Shown one piece after another: positions 11,406-23,236 of a stretch of DNA of 64,000 nt (the stretch's first letter is position 1; every line of letters begins with the position of its first letter). Source of the DNA: Congeria kusceri (taxonomy: Eukaryota > Mollusca > Bivalvia > Myida > Dreissenidae); NCBI GenBank assembly GCA_027627225.1, contig CM051028.1:15657201-15721200 (forward strand), in the 5' to 3' direction. The notes beneath the pieces are model-generated. The model worked only from the letters and a program-made list of their open reading frames with translations, was not told the origin of the DNA and did not search any database. The translations under genes and the position numbers were made by a program.

Positions 11406-12981
11406 TTCCTAGACGTAAAGAAACACGTATGAAAGCAGGAACATATATTGCCATTATGTAAATTGGTTGGCTCCATAACGAGGTTGGACGACGCGACGCC
11501 AACGCGCTAAGGAATACACCAGTGAGTGAAGGACTTAAGGATTGGTCCTCTTGCTATTACATGAATGGCTGCAGTTGTATAAATATGTATCAAATTCAGG
11601 GCATGTATTTGTGTGTATGTTTTGTTTTAAGAATAGGATGGGAAGAATGTGCTAACGAATCAGTCAAAACAGTCTTGAACATTGAACATACATGTATGAT
11701 ATTTTGTTAATCGACATGCATTCAGAGGGCATTGAGGTGAAGCTACAAATAAAAAAAAAATAAAAAATCATGCTATATATAATAAGAAAGTATCTGGCTA
11801 ATTTATGTTTTGATGTAAAAAAGTAATATAATAGTAAATCTTTGCAATTCATTACGTAAAAGTTACTGAATAAGGACCATTTGCTGTAAAATGAAATGCT
11901 ATTTTTAAATTTAATGTGCATTCTAAATTTACGGCAATTTATTACATGAAGATGCATTTTAGTAAATTACAATACTAAGCTAGAATTATAATCAAACGAA
12001 TGCCCACTTTAAACCGCTAAATATATTAATACGGCATTGACACTTAGAATAGTATTTGTCAAAGAAAATATCATTACTTTTTACTTGAAGCTGCTTTTTG
12101 TTGCATAGTATATTTTCATAATTCCGTGTTTGTACATTTGTAAATATATTCATTGAAACATTCATTCACAATGAATGATGCAATTTATATTGTTTGACAA
12201 TGACTTATAGGCAAATTAGGATGGGTTTTTATTAAAAGCATAGGTACACTGTATGTTTGTGTGTTTATAACGCAGTCTTGTCACTAAAAAAAAAAATCCT
12301 ATCATATCCTATATAACATTCTTGTGGACAGTTGAATATGTCGATATCTCGTGCCATTTATCCAGTAAACCACCATATATAGGAACCACTAACACGTCTG
12401 TGTATATTCTACAATGATACTTTTTTTTAATTGTTAGCTCACTTAAGTACAGAATGCTCCGTGAGCTATTGGTATCGTATGGGGGACTTCCAATGCATCG
12501 TCCGTAAGCCGTCACGAATTTTAACCGTTCTCACATAAAACAATCGTTCATCCATCCAATATTGACTAAACATGCATAGTTTGTGTATGACCATAATATA
12601 TCAGACACGTTCGCTATTGGGCCAGATCAAACCAGAAAGATATTGTCTCTTTTTATGAAAAATAAACTGAACAGAAAAGGGGTTTATGTAAGAACTCTAG
12701 ATTTTAATTGTTAGCTAGTCTGGGCCGAACTTCCACATTTTGTATATAACCAACTTATCTCAGAAGAACCCAACAAAGGGGCTAGATTGAGCAACAAACA
12801 CCAGAGTTATTGATGATTATTAATAGAAATGTTTAATGAAGAAAAAATGGACCGTGTACAAGAACAACACTTCGTGTGTAATCCAATAATGACCAAACTT
12901 AAACGCTGCGTGTAAGATCTCAGACAAAGTAACAATGGGACAGCGCAGACGAGATTCTGGACGGGTTGTAATTTTGACCTT
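11406..12981. other. Intergenic, no gene recognised
   Basis: AT-rich sequence with homopolymer runs (poly-A near 11749 and 12285). The open frames at 11522-11710 and 11664-11957 lack domain content and splice context. Confidence 0.45.
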
Positions 12982-13839
12982 GATACCTGGTTTGTTAGAC
13001 CGTATACAGCTCACGCCGTACACAGCTTACGCAAGAGCTATATACGTTGACTATAAAACCGTATACAGCTTAAACCGAATATAGCTCACCGTAAGCTGTA
13101 TACGTCACGATGCTTCATATCGCCGTATATAGCGATAAAGTATAAAGGAAAACCTTCATAATTCTTTTTCTCTGAAATACCTCGTCTGATTAAACAATAA
13201 TTTGGCACAAATGTTCTCCTCGGTCGACCCTTTATATAAATTATGAAATGTATTGCACATTTATTGCAATCGGTGAAACAAATATGGCTGCCACGGGAAC
13301 GGAATTATTTTCCTTTTATGTCCATGTGGGAAACTTAAAAAATATTCCAAGACACTGCAGGTTCAATTTAAAAAGTATGTTGCACAAATGTTCCCTGGGT
13401 TACCCTCTACATAAATTGCGAAAACATAAGGATTAGAGAAACTTTAAAAATCTTGTTTTCTGAAACTATTGGACTTATGTAAATGTCGTTTGGCACTACT
13501 ACTGCGTCTGCTACTGCATCTCCTGCTGCGTCTACTTCTGCTACTGCTATTACTACTACTAGTACTGCTGCTGCTGCTACTGTTACTGCTACTAGATCCA
13601 TTTTATCTACTGCTACGACGAAGATTATGATGCTGGTGATGACGATCAATATACGTTAAGACGAAAGATCTTTTTCAAAAGTATAAGAATATATCCAACG
13701 TATACAGCTAACGTTAGCTGTATACGTTGTCAACCAACGAATATGGCTCACCGTAAGTTGTATACGTTGTCAACTAACGTATATAGCTCACACGTAAGCT
13801 ATATACGGCGTGAGCTGTATACGGTCTAACACTGGTATC
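12982..13839. mobile_element. Fold-back element with multi-unit CGTATACAGCT termini
   Basis: The left end 'gatacctggtttgttagaccg' followed by 'tatacagctcacgccgta' is matched by an inverted right end (13780-13839). Between the arms lie many direct and inverted copies of about 28 bp built on CGTATACAGCT / AGCTATATACG. The centre (about 13150-13650) is unrelated and holds a TAC/TGC trinucleotide tract. No transposase is present. Confidence 0.7.
13490..13620. repeat. CTACTG/CTGCTA-type trinucleotide tract
   Basis: An interrupted run of CTA, CTG, CTT and ATT triplets. It opens an alanine/valine-rich frame on the minus strand (13407-13649) that is a by-product of the repeat. Confidence 0.7.
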
Positions 13840-15860
13840 TAATTATGGGCGTTTATCCCGTAATACACGGAATAAGCAAAATCATGGGTGAGTATGCACG
13901 GTTCTGACGTTTTGTTTCTTGCAAAATAGGGACATTATTGATGATGACGAACCAGATACTATCACAAAGTTGTTTATTTCAATATCGGAGCAATTTAACA
14001 TACAGGGGTAAATTAGCTTTTCTTATGAAAAGATGATGCAAAATTTGATTCGCAACAATTGCATATTCAATGTTGATGGCTTTAGAGCATATTTTTACCT
14101 GGAACATTATCAAACAAAAAGGCTAACAAAGAGCTTAGTGCAGCGAACGTCAGTATCTTTTTGAACAGCATAATTAATTTTGTGTTTAGATTTCTTCCTT
14201 TCATTTACCTTGATTTTACGTTTGTCTTTTTATTTTGAAATACTTTTGATTACTATCATATTGCAAACATCAATTGATATTTGTTGGTTATGTTTATTGT
14301 TTTTGAATATGAATTGTGTATTGTAAATAGATTTACCAACTTTAAATAACTAGCTTTCACTTAACTTTGTGATACTTTAACACATTTACGTCTTTGTGAT
14401 AAAAAACGCAATAAAACTATAACACATCAGCGCCTAGTCTTTTCCTTAAATTGCAAAAACCAAAGTGCCAAGTGAGCTGATGGTTCCAGAAACATTTTCT
14501 ACCTTTGTTCTTCGTTCATCATCAAACAAGTTTTAAACAATCTTAACCCAAATTTCGGGGATTGAGTGTGACTTACAAGATGTTTGTAAGTTCGATAATT
14601 TATTTCATAAGTCTGGTAAGGCATCTGGCGCCAAGTTTGTGGGATAATTAAGCCAAGAAAACACTGAAAGCTATGTGTATCTTTTTGCCAATTGTGTCCA
14701 CCCCTGTCACACTTCACCTCGGTTATATATTCAAAATCGTAGTTCTAATGCTTTTTTGATAGGATACCGTACATAAGCTGAGTAAATCAGTTAAGAATAT
14801 ATCACAATGAAGATAAAGGACATTAATTCTTCAGCAGCAAAAGTTTGGCATTCGCAAAGACATTGGTTTGTTGTGGTTCGTATTATTCCATTTGTATTGA
14901 CGGAAATGAAACTGAAAGACTGTTTTGTAATACAATGCCGAGTTTGAGTAATGTAAATTATTATTTCCTCCTGTAAGATCTGGAAGATTTATATTTAAAA
15001 AGGTTGTTGTAAACAGTCAGTCATATTTTTTTTTCAAGACAAATGGTGTTTCAAGACAGCGAAATGGCCTTGATCTTGTATGAGGAATAGATTCGTGAAT
15101 AATCACCCATTATCAAACAGTATATTAAAAAATAAGGCCTCTTTTTAGTTAATCATGACAATGAATTTGCCTATCATGGACACATTCTAAAACAACTACA
15201 AAACAATTGTTTATTGAAAGCAAGATTTAACGCAACTTAGTACACATAGTACACATACCACATAAATGCATAAAAATGAAAATACAAACTTGTAAGTTAT
15301 GACTTGAGTTTCTGAATATGTGTTCAGAGTAACATGATTGCATTCAATGCTTTGATTTTTAAATGCACACTAGGTGTATGAAATACTTCGTTATTTCAGT
15401 TTTGGATGTTTCTATGTTGCTTAATTCTAATAACTTTCAAAATTGTAACCTAATTTAAAATAATTTTATCAGTTCTCTTTTTCTTCCGTTAAATGTCATA
15501 AAACCTGAAACAACAGCCCAAAACAACAGCAAAACCGTATCAACAAAACGGTGTGAACTACTAAGCTCAATTAATTAATTAACAAAACATAAATAAAGAA
15601 ATGTCAACTTCGTTGATCGGACTGACTACAACCCGCTAACAACTAGACTAAACTGACTAGATCTTATGTATGGCGTACTTGTGGTATGCTTTGTTCTTAA
15701 CAGTATTAACGAATATATATCAACATCATGTGCATTCCTCTTAATACATCGTTCTGTGTTACAAAAGCAATATAACTAAAAAATGTCAATTATTATTATA
15801 ATCATAGATGATTGATATGATTGATCTATTCAGCGATGGAAAATTATTTCAAATGCATGT
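13840..15860. other. Intergenic, no gene recognised
   Basis: Nothing with coding or RNA-gene structure is visible on either strand. Confidence 0.4.
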
Positions 15861-15952
15861 AATATATATATGGAGAGATAGAGGCGAAATAACGTTCCGT
15901 ATAAGTAATTATACGGAACGTTATTTCGCCTCTATCTCTCCATATATATATT
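15861..15952. repeat. Perfect 44-bp inverted repeat with 4-nt loop
   Basis: 15861-15904 and 15909-15952 are exact reverse complements over 44 bp, separated by GTAA. The stem includes 'gagagatagaggcgaaata'. The hairpin could extrude as a cruciform, be a very young fold-back insertion, or be an assembly or amplification fold-back. Confidence 0.9.
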
Positions 15953-16884
15953 TTCTTTTCTCTGAATATGTGCAAAAGAGAAAACTATGTTAGCGTTAAA
16001 TACAGTTTTTTTTAGCTAGTCTTAGAAAACCTGAACCACGACCGACGCGAGTGGTTCACGTGTTCGTACCGAGTAAATAAACTTATCTTTATTAAACACA
16101 TACTTAGTATTCTATTTATTGCATCATTTTCTGTTGCTTTTTTTTAAATATAAATAAACGAAAGAAAAACGTACTGAATACCACGAAGATATAAAATGAC
16201 CTCTCGAAAATCAACAAAATGATGTCATTGGAATGCATTTGTTGGCATTATCCCACAGTGTGGAAAAACGGCCAAGTTTTTCCCTAAGGGTGTTATACGT
16301 CAATGCCTGCGTGATGATGAGAGAAAATATAAAAATTTACATTTGCTAATCTGTTAATATTTCCCTTAACATTTGAACAATTAAACGATTAATTCAGAAA
16401 ATAAAACTTCCACTTTAGTAACCCACTTGGTAACCGTTCCATCCTTGAACTCAATTATCACGTTTATTGTTATTTCAACAGAACGATATACAATTGTGAA
16501 ACAAATATTTCCTTGTTAAAACGTTGCATTTTTCAATTCACTTAAATAGAGAATTTATGGTAGGTGACTTTTTATATCATGTGACATCAGACGTGTCCAA
16601 TATGGCTTATGAAAAGGCGAGGCTTGCTAATGTATTAGGTCAAAATGACACATGGATATCAATGAGAGGTTAACAAAGCATAACACAGTATATCGTCGAT
16701 TTAAACCTAGAATTAGAAGCGACTATACGCCCTCTTTGCACATATGCTGATGACACCTTCTGGCTTTTAAGGGACGATATGTCGTCAAATATACACATAA
16801 ATACATGTAGTGTATTGACACGTCTAAAATACTACACATTCTGGTTATTTTCGATGGGTCTGATTCACTTATCTCTTGAACTCA
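15953..16884. other. 3' flank of locus A
   Basis: No gene seen. The last about 25 bp ('atctcttgaactcattacac') are a single copy of the sequence that is tandemly amplified as a 58-bp minisatellite beside C and D. Confidence 0.45.
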
Positions 16885-17315
16885 TTACACATTCTCATAG
16901 TCTGGATCTTGCAGTGTCCGTTCTGTTCTCTCGAAATCAATGTTTGTATACACAGTTTGAACATGTTCACGGTTCGTTGGTCGTGTAACCCTATTTCTTT
17001 CTAGAAACTCTATGTCAATGTTAGCATATATTAGCTCCAGCATGATCATTCTGCAAAACAATATGTGAAGTGAATAAATAAATAAAACATTTTTTTCTAA
17101 AATGATTGGCTTTGATTCAAGATTTATAACTGAAGAATATTGAAAAGTAAACAATGTCGACATATATTAACACAACTATAAGTAAGTCAGTAATTAATTA
17201 ATCTTTAAACTCTACCTGATTGACTAATCTAGTTGCGTTACACACATGGCCAATGTTAGCGTAGCGCACGCCTTGGTTTTCAGTATGTTCTGCTAAAGCT
17301 GTAAAAATAAGTACT

Positions 17316-17712
17316 CAAGTGTACACCTAAACACTGTTATTACTTCAGTCAATACTCAAAGGTACAACTAAACACTGGTATTACTTCACTCAATACTCAA
17401 AGGTAAAACTAAACACTGTTATTACTTCACTCAATACTCACATATACAACTAAACACTGTTATTGCTTCAGTCAATACGCAAAGTACAACTCAACACTGT
17501 TATTACTTCAGTCAATACTCAAAGGTACAACTAAACACTGTTATTGCTTCAGTCAATACTCAAAGGTACAACTAAACACTGTTATTACTTTAGTCAATAC
17601 TCAAAGGTACAACTAAACACTGTTATTACTTCAGTCAATACTCAAAGGTACCACTAAACACTGTTATTACTTCAGTCAATACTCAACGGTACAACTCAAC
17701 ACTGTTTTACTT
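17316..17712. repeat. 41-bp minisatellite in an intron of locus A
   Basis: About nine to ten copies of 'aaacactgttattacttcag' plus 'tcaatactcaaaggtacaact', with single-base variants. It lies just upstream (in minus-strand sense) of the VRYANI tail exon. Confidence 0.85.
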
Positions 17713-18428
17713 CGAACAATGTAACTCAGAAATATAATCGGTAAATAACTTTTTAATATGTTATATTAAAATAACAGGATATTTATAACACACCATACAT
17801 TTTTCTAAAAGAAATTAATGAATTAAACGATTTCAATTTTAATACACTATATTACTTTGTATGCACTCTTCCGAAAAGTGGGTTGACCCGAATGAAATAT
17901 ATTTACAAGAAATGCTTTAGAAATGTTTTAACAAAACACAAACAAGATTTGTTAAAGTTTTAAGAATATTAGTGAGAATCAGTTACCTGGAGATTCAATA
18001 TTGTGATGGAAAAATTATACGTTGCGGTCGATAGATCTGAAACAAGAAAATGAATAGTTCATAAGGTAGGTTTACATTCATAATGTGTAACAGGTTGATA
18101 TGTGTTTGACGTTGGTTTTGAGTTTATCGTGATCTGCAAATTATTTGCACATACAAGTTTCGGAGAGTTTTGCTAAATAATGGATTACCTTTAAGATTTC
18201 TAAGCATACCTGGTGAGTGGCAGGGAAATTGGCACTTCTCGCCCTTTTAAGAAATATCGAAATTTATGAAACATTGCATTGCCATGTTTGACGACTTAAT
18301 ATTAAACATCTGTATCATCAATCAGACTTACTGATACCATAATTGTATTTAACCATTATTTTCGTAATAGAATTTTGTAATGACATTATTTGATGAACAC
18401 TAGTTTATGTAAGACAACGTCTACTAAC

Positions 18429-18548
18429 GTTTGATGCAGATTGCAGCGACAGAAATGCCAATACACACAAATACGATGGCACCAACTCCGATTATGGTGT
18501 TCACAATTAAATCCGCCATCGCAGATGTTTCAGAATGTGGCAAAGCTT
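18429..18548 (-). CDS. Locus A exon: transmembrane segment
   Basis: This is a 120-nt phase 1-1 exon after TTTCAG. EALPHSETSAMADL is followed by a hydrophobic span IIGVGAIVFVCIGISVAA and then ICIKR. It ends AAAC|GTTAG. Confidence 0.75.
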
Positions 18549-19207
18549 CTGAAACAAATAAGGAAATACAATACCGATTTTCAAGTAGTTTTAGCCTACA
18601 AACATTACTGTCAAGGGAGAGATTATTACTAAATAATATGCTGGAAATACCCACTTACAAAAATATGTTAATGAAATGCCATTGTAATCATTATTATTTC
18701 AATGCGAGTTTCTTATAAAATTGCATTGTATTGCCTTACATTGAAACAATGCGAAAATTGTTTCATATTTGGACTCCCAGCTGACATTTTACAGACATAT
18801 TAGACCATGTTGTAACATATACATGTATTAAAGGTACAGGTGTCCGCTTTCGGCATACACTATTTCAAATTGTACAAAGTAAACAATGTTACTCATTGCT
18901 ACACCACTAAATACTAAAATAGATTGAACAACGTTTTCTTAATCCGAACAACATTTTTGTCAGCCATGTAAACTTTTTATCAACAGAAGGTCTGTGCACA
19001 TATCTGATTGGTGTTAACCCATTCCTAACTGTTCGATTCGTATACCACGTACACTACGTGTTGTATTTAATAGCATATACACTTAAACAGTCATTCATCA
19101 TGCGTACTGACGCTACAAAACCAACAAATTCGGATATTACCCTCTAAATCGAGAGTCGAATGCATTACACAATAACAATAAATTATATATGTTATACCAT
19201 ATATATA

Positions 19208-19305
19208 GGAATAATGAAACTCCAGATACATCATCAGGAGAGAAACCCTTATTACCATCCGCTGGTCCTTTATTTGAGGCAAGTGACAAATTGCCTATTC
19301 AATAA
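19208..19305 (-). repeat. Dispersed short repeat, copy 2
   Basis: On the minus strand it carries 'caaatttgtcacttgcctc', 'aaaggaccag' and 'aagggtttctctcctgatga'. Same family as 8215-8330. Confidence 0.6.
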
Positions 19306-20634
19306 AGGATAATACATAAAACACGTATAAAAATGTTTTACAGTCCAAGAAGGCATGTGATACTTGATTTTGTCAATAATCTCCCATTAATAATTGATTT
19401 TTGTTTGAAATGGTGTTATTTCAAAGCGGACCAAGGGACTTTAACCTTATTAGGTAACCGGGGACAAAGTTATAAGACAAATAACATGATACGCTTGTTG
19501 ACGTTACCTGATTTATTGCGATCCTTTCGGCTAATGACGCTGACCTTCTGTTCGTCTTTCAAAAATAAATAGATATGATACAATTTTATTTCACTATGCA
19601 TATTTCTTTAATTGTTCTTCGAATACATTATTTTATTGTACGTCACTATGATGTAGGAAGGTGTTTAGAAATTCCTCTTTATAAATGCTATACAGTTCGT
19701 TTGGTTTTGTACACATCACATTAATAAAAAAGAACTTTCGGTCACAAATATAGTCTATTTAAAATAATGATATAGTGATAGTGTATTTTTCATGTATTTC
19801 GTGTACTGGGCTTTTGTTTGTGCTAATTACACAGGATTTCTTTATAATTAAATGCTTCAATTTGTGTTTTAACGGTATAGATTTGACAATTTCACAAATA
19901 TAAAAATGTTTTAAAATGTACATTAGTATCGTTAACTACATAAAAACGATTACATTTAGTGCATGTACTTTTTATTTTTAACATAAATCCCGTGTCTGGC
20001 AGATGTTACCGAATTACACTTTACGTTTGGTTATTCTGCTAGTATGTAAATATATTATATATAATTTCCTCTTACATTTGTACGTCACTATCACGTTGTC
20101 TACATGCCCCAGATTGTAGATATTATGTGTGTCCAACATATTAGACGTGCATGTTAAGTTCTTGCCTTGCCAGGTCCTGTTGGGCGAACCAGAAGATAAT
20201 ATACTGGTATAGAGATTAGAGGACACATTGTAAATTCCTCTTGTTCCACATCTGTCAATAGTTCTCCATCCAGGGTCATCTCTAGTTTTGGCGGCGGTCT
20301 AGCATGGAAGGAAACGCAGGTAATGTTTCTCTGTTTACCTTCTCTGAGTTCAGGAACATTCAGGATAGGCTTCGTTGGAGTTACTATGAAATACATATGC
20401 CTTTGAATTAATGTGTTGTATGAGCTTCAACATTATTTTCCTATTTTGTCAAAACACACACACTGTAGTTTGAATCAAGTGACTACATACTTCACAAAAA
20501 TCATTTACTACCATTATACTTAATCGCAACCGCACTGTATATGTACATGGTGGAAAACGTATGATAAATGACATTCATTCGGATTTTGGGTAGGATATTA
20601 ATGACAACTTATTACGGACATAACCGTTTCCTAC

Positions 20635-20919
20635 CGAAAACGTATAGAGAGGTGCTCCTGTTGAATGCGATAGGTGGACTTTGAACATATGCCAGACATG
20701 AAACAGTTGTCATGTGATGACGTTCATCGACGCGTACAGTGGTCGATGAATAAACATATGGGGATGTCTGAAGATCCTTTTGTAGACTGACATTATTTGA
20801 ACCAATCCACATCAGAATGTGTAGGCTGTATGAGGTACAGTTTATAGCATCACCGGGATTTACGCACAGACACTCCACACAGCCGTCCACAGTACATGTC
20901 GGACCTATCTCCGGGGAAC
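20635..20919 (-). CDS. Locus A exon: six-Cys domain 3
   Basis: This is an intact 285-nt phase 1-1 exon opening with SPEIGPTC, then GCVECLCVNPGDAINC, WIGSNNVSL and MTTVSCLAYV. It ends in STSLYVFG. Six Cys suggest an Ig fold with an extra N-terminal Cys cluster. Confidence 0.75.
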
Positions 20920-22079
20920 CTGAAACATGTAGATAAGCGTTTTATACAGATGTTCATGCCATTTACAGCGCGGCATTTACCCATAATTCAACAAGTTGCT
21001 TTAAATGGTAATGAACACAAATACCTGGATAAAGATCTTCACTATTTGTGCTTTGTTCGGTTGTAGTCGTATTGTGACATTCTAAAAAGTACTCGTCATT
21101 CTGCATAGTCTGACTGGCTAAATAACTGTTGTACATTCCCAGTACCTTGACGTTTCCACTTCCGATAATAAATGCCGGGGCTATCAACGACCATATTACT
21201 CGGGTAATATGAAATCTGTCCAGTATCACCCTTCTTCTCGGGAATATTCACCACGCGTAACTTGCCGCAGTCGTTGATGAACTCTGAACGAAACAGATGC
21301 CATTTTTAGTTATGGTGCAATTTCAATATATATATAAATAAATACATATGTACACATAACATGCTGATTGCCCTACACATGAAATTAGAGGAAACAAGGC
21401 TTGTCACTGGGTGCGACGTATGCATAAATGTGGGTCTTATACGCTATGTTTAATCATACCTTAATCATACCAGACATATAGTCATATTCATATACTAATA
21501 ACACACAGACAACACACACAAAGATCAGACACATTTACTAGATATTTGGCAGAGTGCAGCAAAAGAAGTAAACTCATTATTCTTTTTAATGTAGATGTGA
21601 ACGATGTTTCCAGAAGACGATGTTGTTCTCTTAAAATATCGCGTTCAAAAGATTTGAAGCACATAAATGGTATTCATTCTATAGAAGCAAACAATGGATA
21701 ATAATTACGGGAAAACTGAATCAATATGATCTGCATCTACAATTGGTTCTGTACGTACATATAGAGTTTTAATTGATATCCAAGTGATAATTGCTAATAA
21801 CTATATAGAGTTTAATTGATATCTAGCTAATAGTTACTGAGAACTTGTGAGGAAAAGAATAAACAAACATGCATTATATAATAAACAAATACGGAGCCAT
21901 GGCATCCTTTTCTTAACACATCACAATGTATCATCGTTATAAAATCACAAAAAGGAACCATAGCTATCTCACATCTTTGTATGAAACACCAGTACTCACT
22001 GGGATCATTAAAAAATAAATATTCTTAATGATTGACAAAGGTAGAGAGAATTCAAAATACAAATCAAGCACTTTTACTC

Positions 22080-22510
22080 CTGTTACAGTGAAGATCAGAG
22101 TTTGGTTCTTGTTCGCTACACCTCTTTACGCACTGGTGGATATTAATTCCAAATTATAAAATAATCCCTGCATTCGATCTAGCGTTAAGCAGTGGAAACG
22201 AAATTTAAAACAAAGTATTCATCAAAGGCAGAAACTATGAGAAACAAAGACACAGTTTTTGTTCTTTTTCTCAATGCAACTTTAGTCCTCGGTGAACTGT
22301 TATGCCAAATTATATACAGATCCCGACATGCATTCGAGAATTACGGAGCGTAAACGAAGATCGAAACAAAATATATATCAAGGGCAGTAACGCTGAGTAA
22401 AATAAAGCGTTCGCGGCACTGCTGAAAATTTATGCCAAATTAAACTATTACAAAGTGGAAACGAAAATTGAAACAAAATCAAGGGCATTAACTCTGTGTT
22501 CGGTGAATAT
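22080..22510. repeat. Diverged tandem repeat in the first long intron of A
   Basis: Three or four loose repeats contain 'cgaaaattgaaacaaaa', 'tcaagggcagtaac' and 'atgccaaatta'. It resembles dispersed mollusc repeats; identity is not established. Confidence 0.4.
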
Positions 22511-22772
22511 AGAGTTTTGGTCCTTTTTGCGATACACATTTAAGCCGTTTCGGATTATCGCAATATCGATACGTTTCGCGTTTGTCTTTGTGTCTATTTT
22601 ACTAAGGATACTAAATAAAAAAATACGCCCGTTTTAAAACAGTCGTAAACAATTCATTCATAATATATTTTTTACATTGGACATACATATGACATCATTT
22701 GTGTTAAACATATTCAAACAGTTTTATAATGCTCTGAAATTGTAAGTATAAATGTATGGACATTCAAAATAC

Positions 22773-23084
22773 CTTTTATTTGAATCTTTATCATCTCAGA
22801 AACTGTGTTATTGTATCCGACTTGTACCAGTGCCTCGTGCCATGTCCAGTCTAAATTAATCAGCTTTAGGAAGAGCGACCCATCCTTGATATACCGCAAG
22901 TGCTGGTCCGATATACGTACAAAGGCCGTCGACTGGCGCAGCATAACCTGCCATTCAACGTTTGCTGATGTAAGAATATCTGTATTGGAAGGTGTTAATC
23001 TTAACGTAACGTTTCGTCCAGGAAAACACGGGTCCAATACAGTGACGGTTCCAACTTTGTTTGTAGGTTTTGTGCTGTGTACAT
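22773..23084 (-). CDS. Locus A exon: extracellular domain 1
   Basis: This is an intact 312-nt phase 1-1 exon. VTVLDPCFPGRNVTLRLTP, VEWQVM, then SLFLKLINLDWTW and ALVQVGYN parallel B and D. It has no conserved Cys pair. Several NxT/S sites are present. Confidence 0.75.
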
Positions 23085-23236
23085 CTGAAAGTAAAATATA
23101 ACATATTACCAATGACGAATTGCCCATATAGGTATGTTTCATAAAACCAAAAATACAAAATGACATATTTAGAATTACCTAGAAATAAGAGCAACGTCCA
23201 AATCAAGACAACATAGCTATCACCCAAAGCATCCAT

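Larger units (their letters stand above)
16885..23236 (-). pseudogene. IgSF receptor locus A, disabled
   Basis: Minus-strand exons: 23179-23236 (signal peptide, 19 residues plus 1 base), 22773-23084 (domain 1, 312 nt), 21025-21283 (Ig domain 2), 20635-20919 (domain 3, CLCV, 285 nt), 20076-20383 (Ig domain 4), 19508-19555 (stalk), 18429-18548 (transmembrane), 17987-18036, 17216-17298 (VRYANI), 16885-17050 (LIYANI, TVYTNI, PDYENV, stop). Domain 5 is not found. Damage: domain 2 is 56 nt shorter than in locus 1, which shifts the frame; domain 4 lacks one base before NVSSNLYTS; the 17987-18036 exon has TAA in phase where B has GCA; and the last exon start is 8 nt shorter than in B and D, so the upstream acceptor is out of frame (an AG at 17035-17036 would restore it). 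Functional origin is clear, present function unlikely. Confidence 0.8.

Noticed and set aside
13407..13649. Ala/Val-rich minus frame
   Set aside because: By-product of a trinucleotide tract inside a fold-back element.
18431..18718. Plus-strand frames opposite the locus A transmembrane exon
   Set aside because: Shadows of the minus-strand exon; the minus frame has the hydrophobic span and splice sites.
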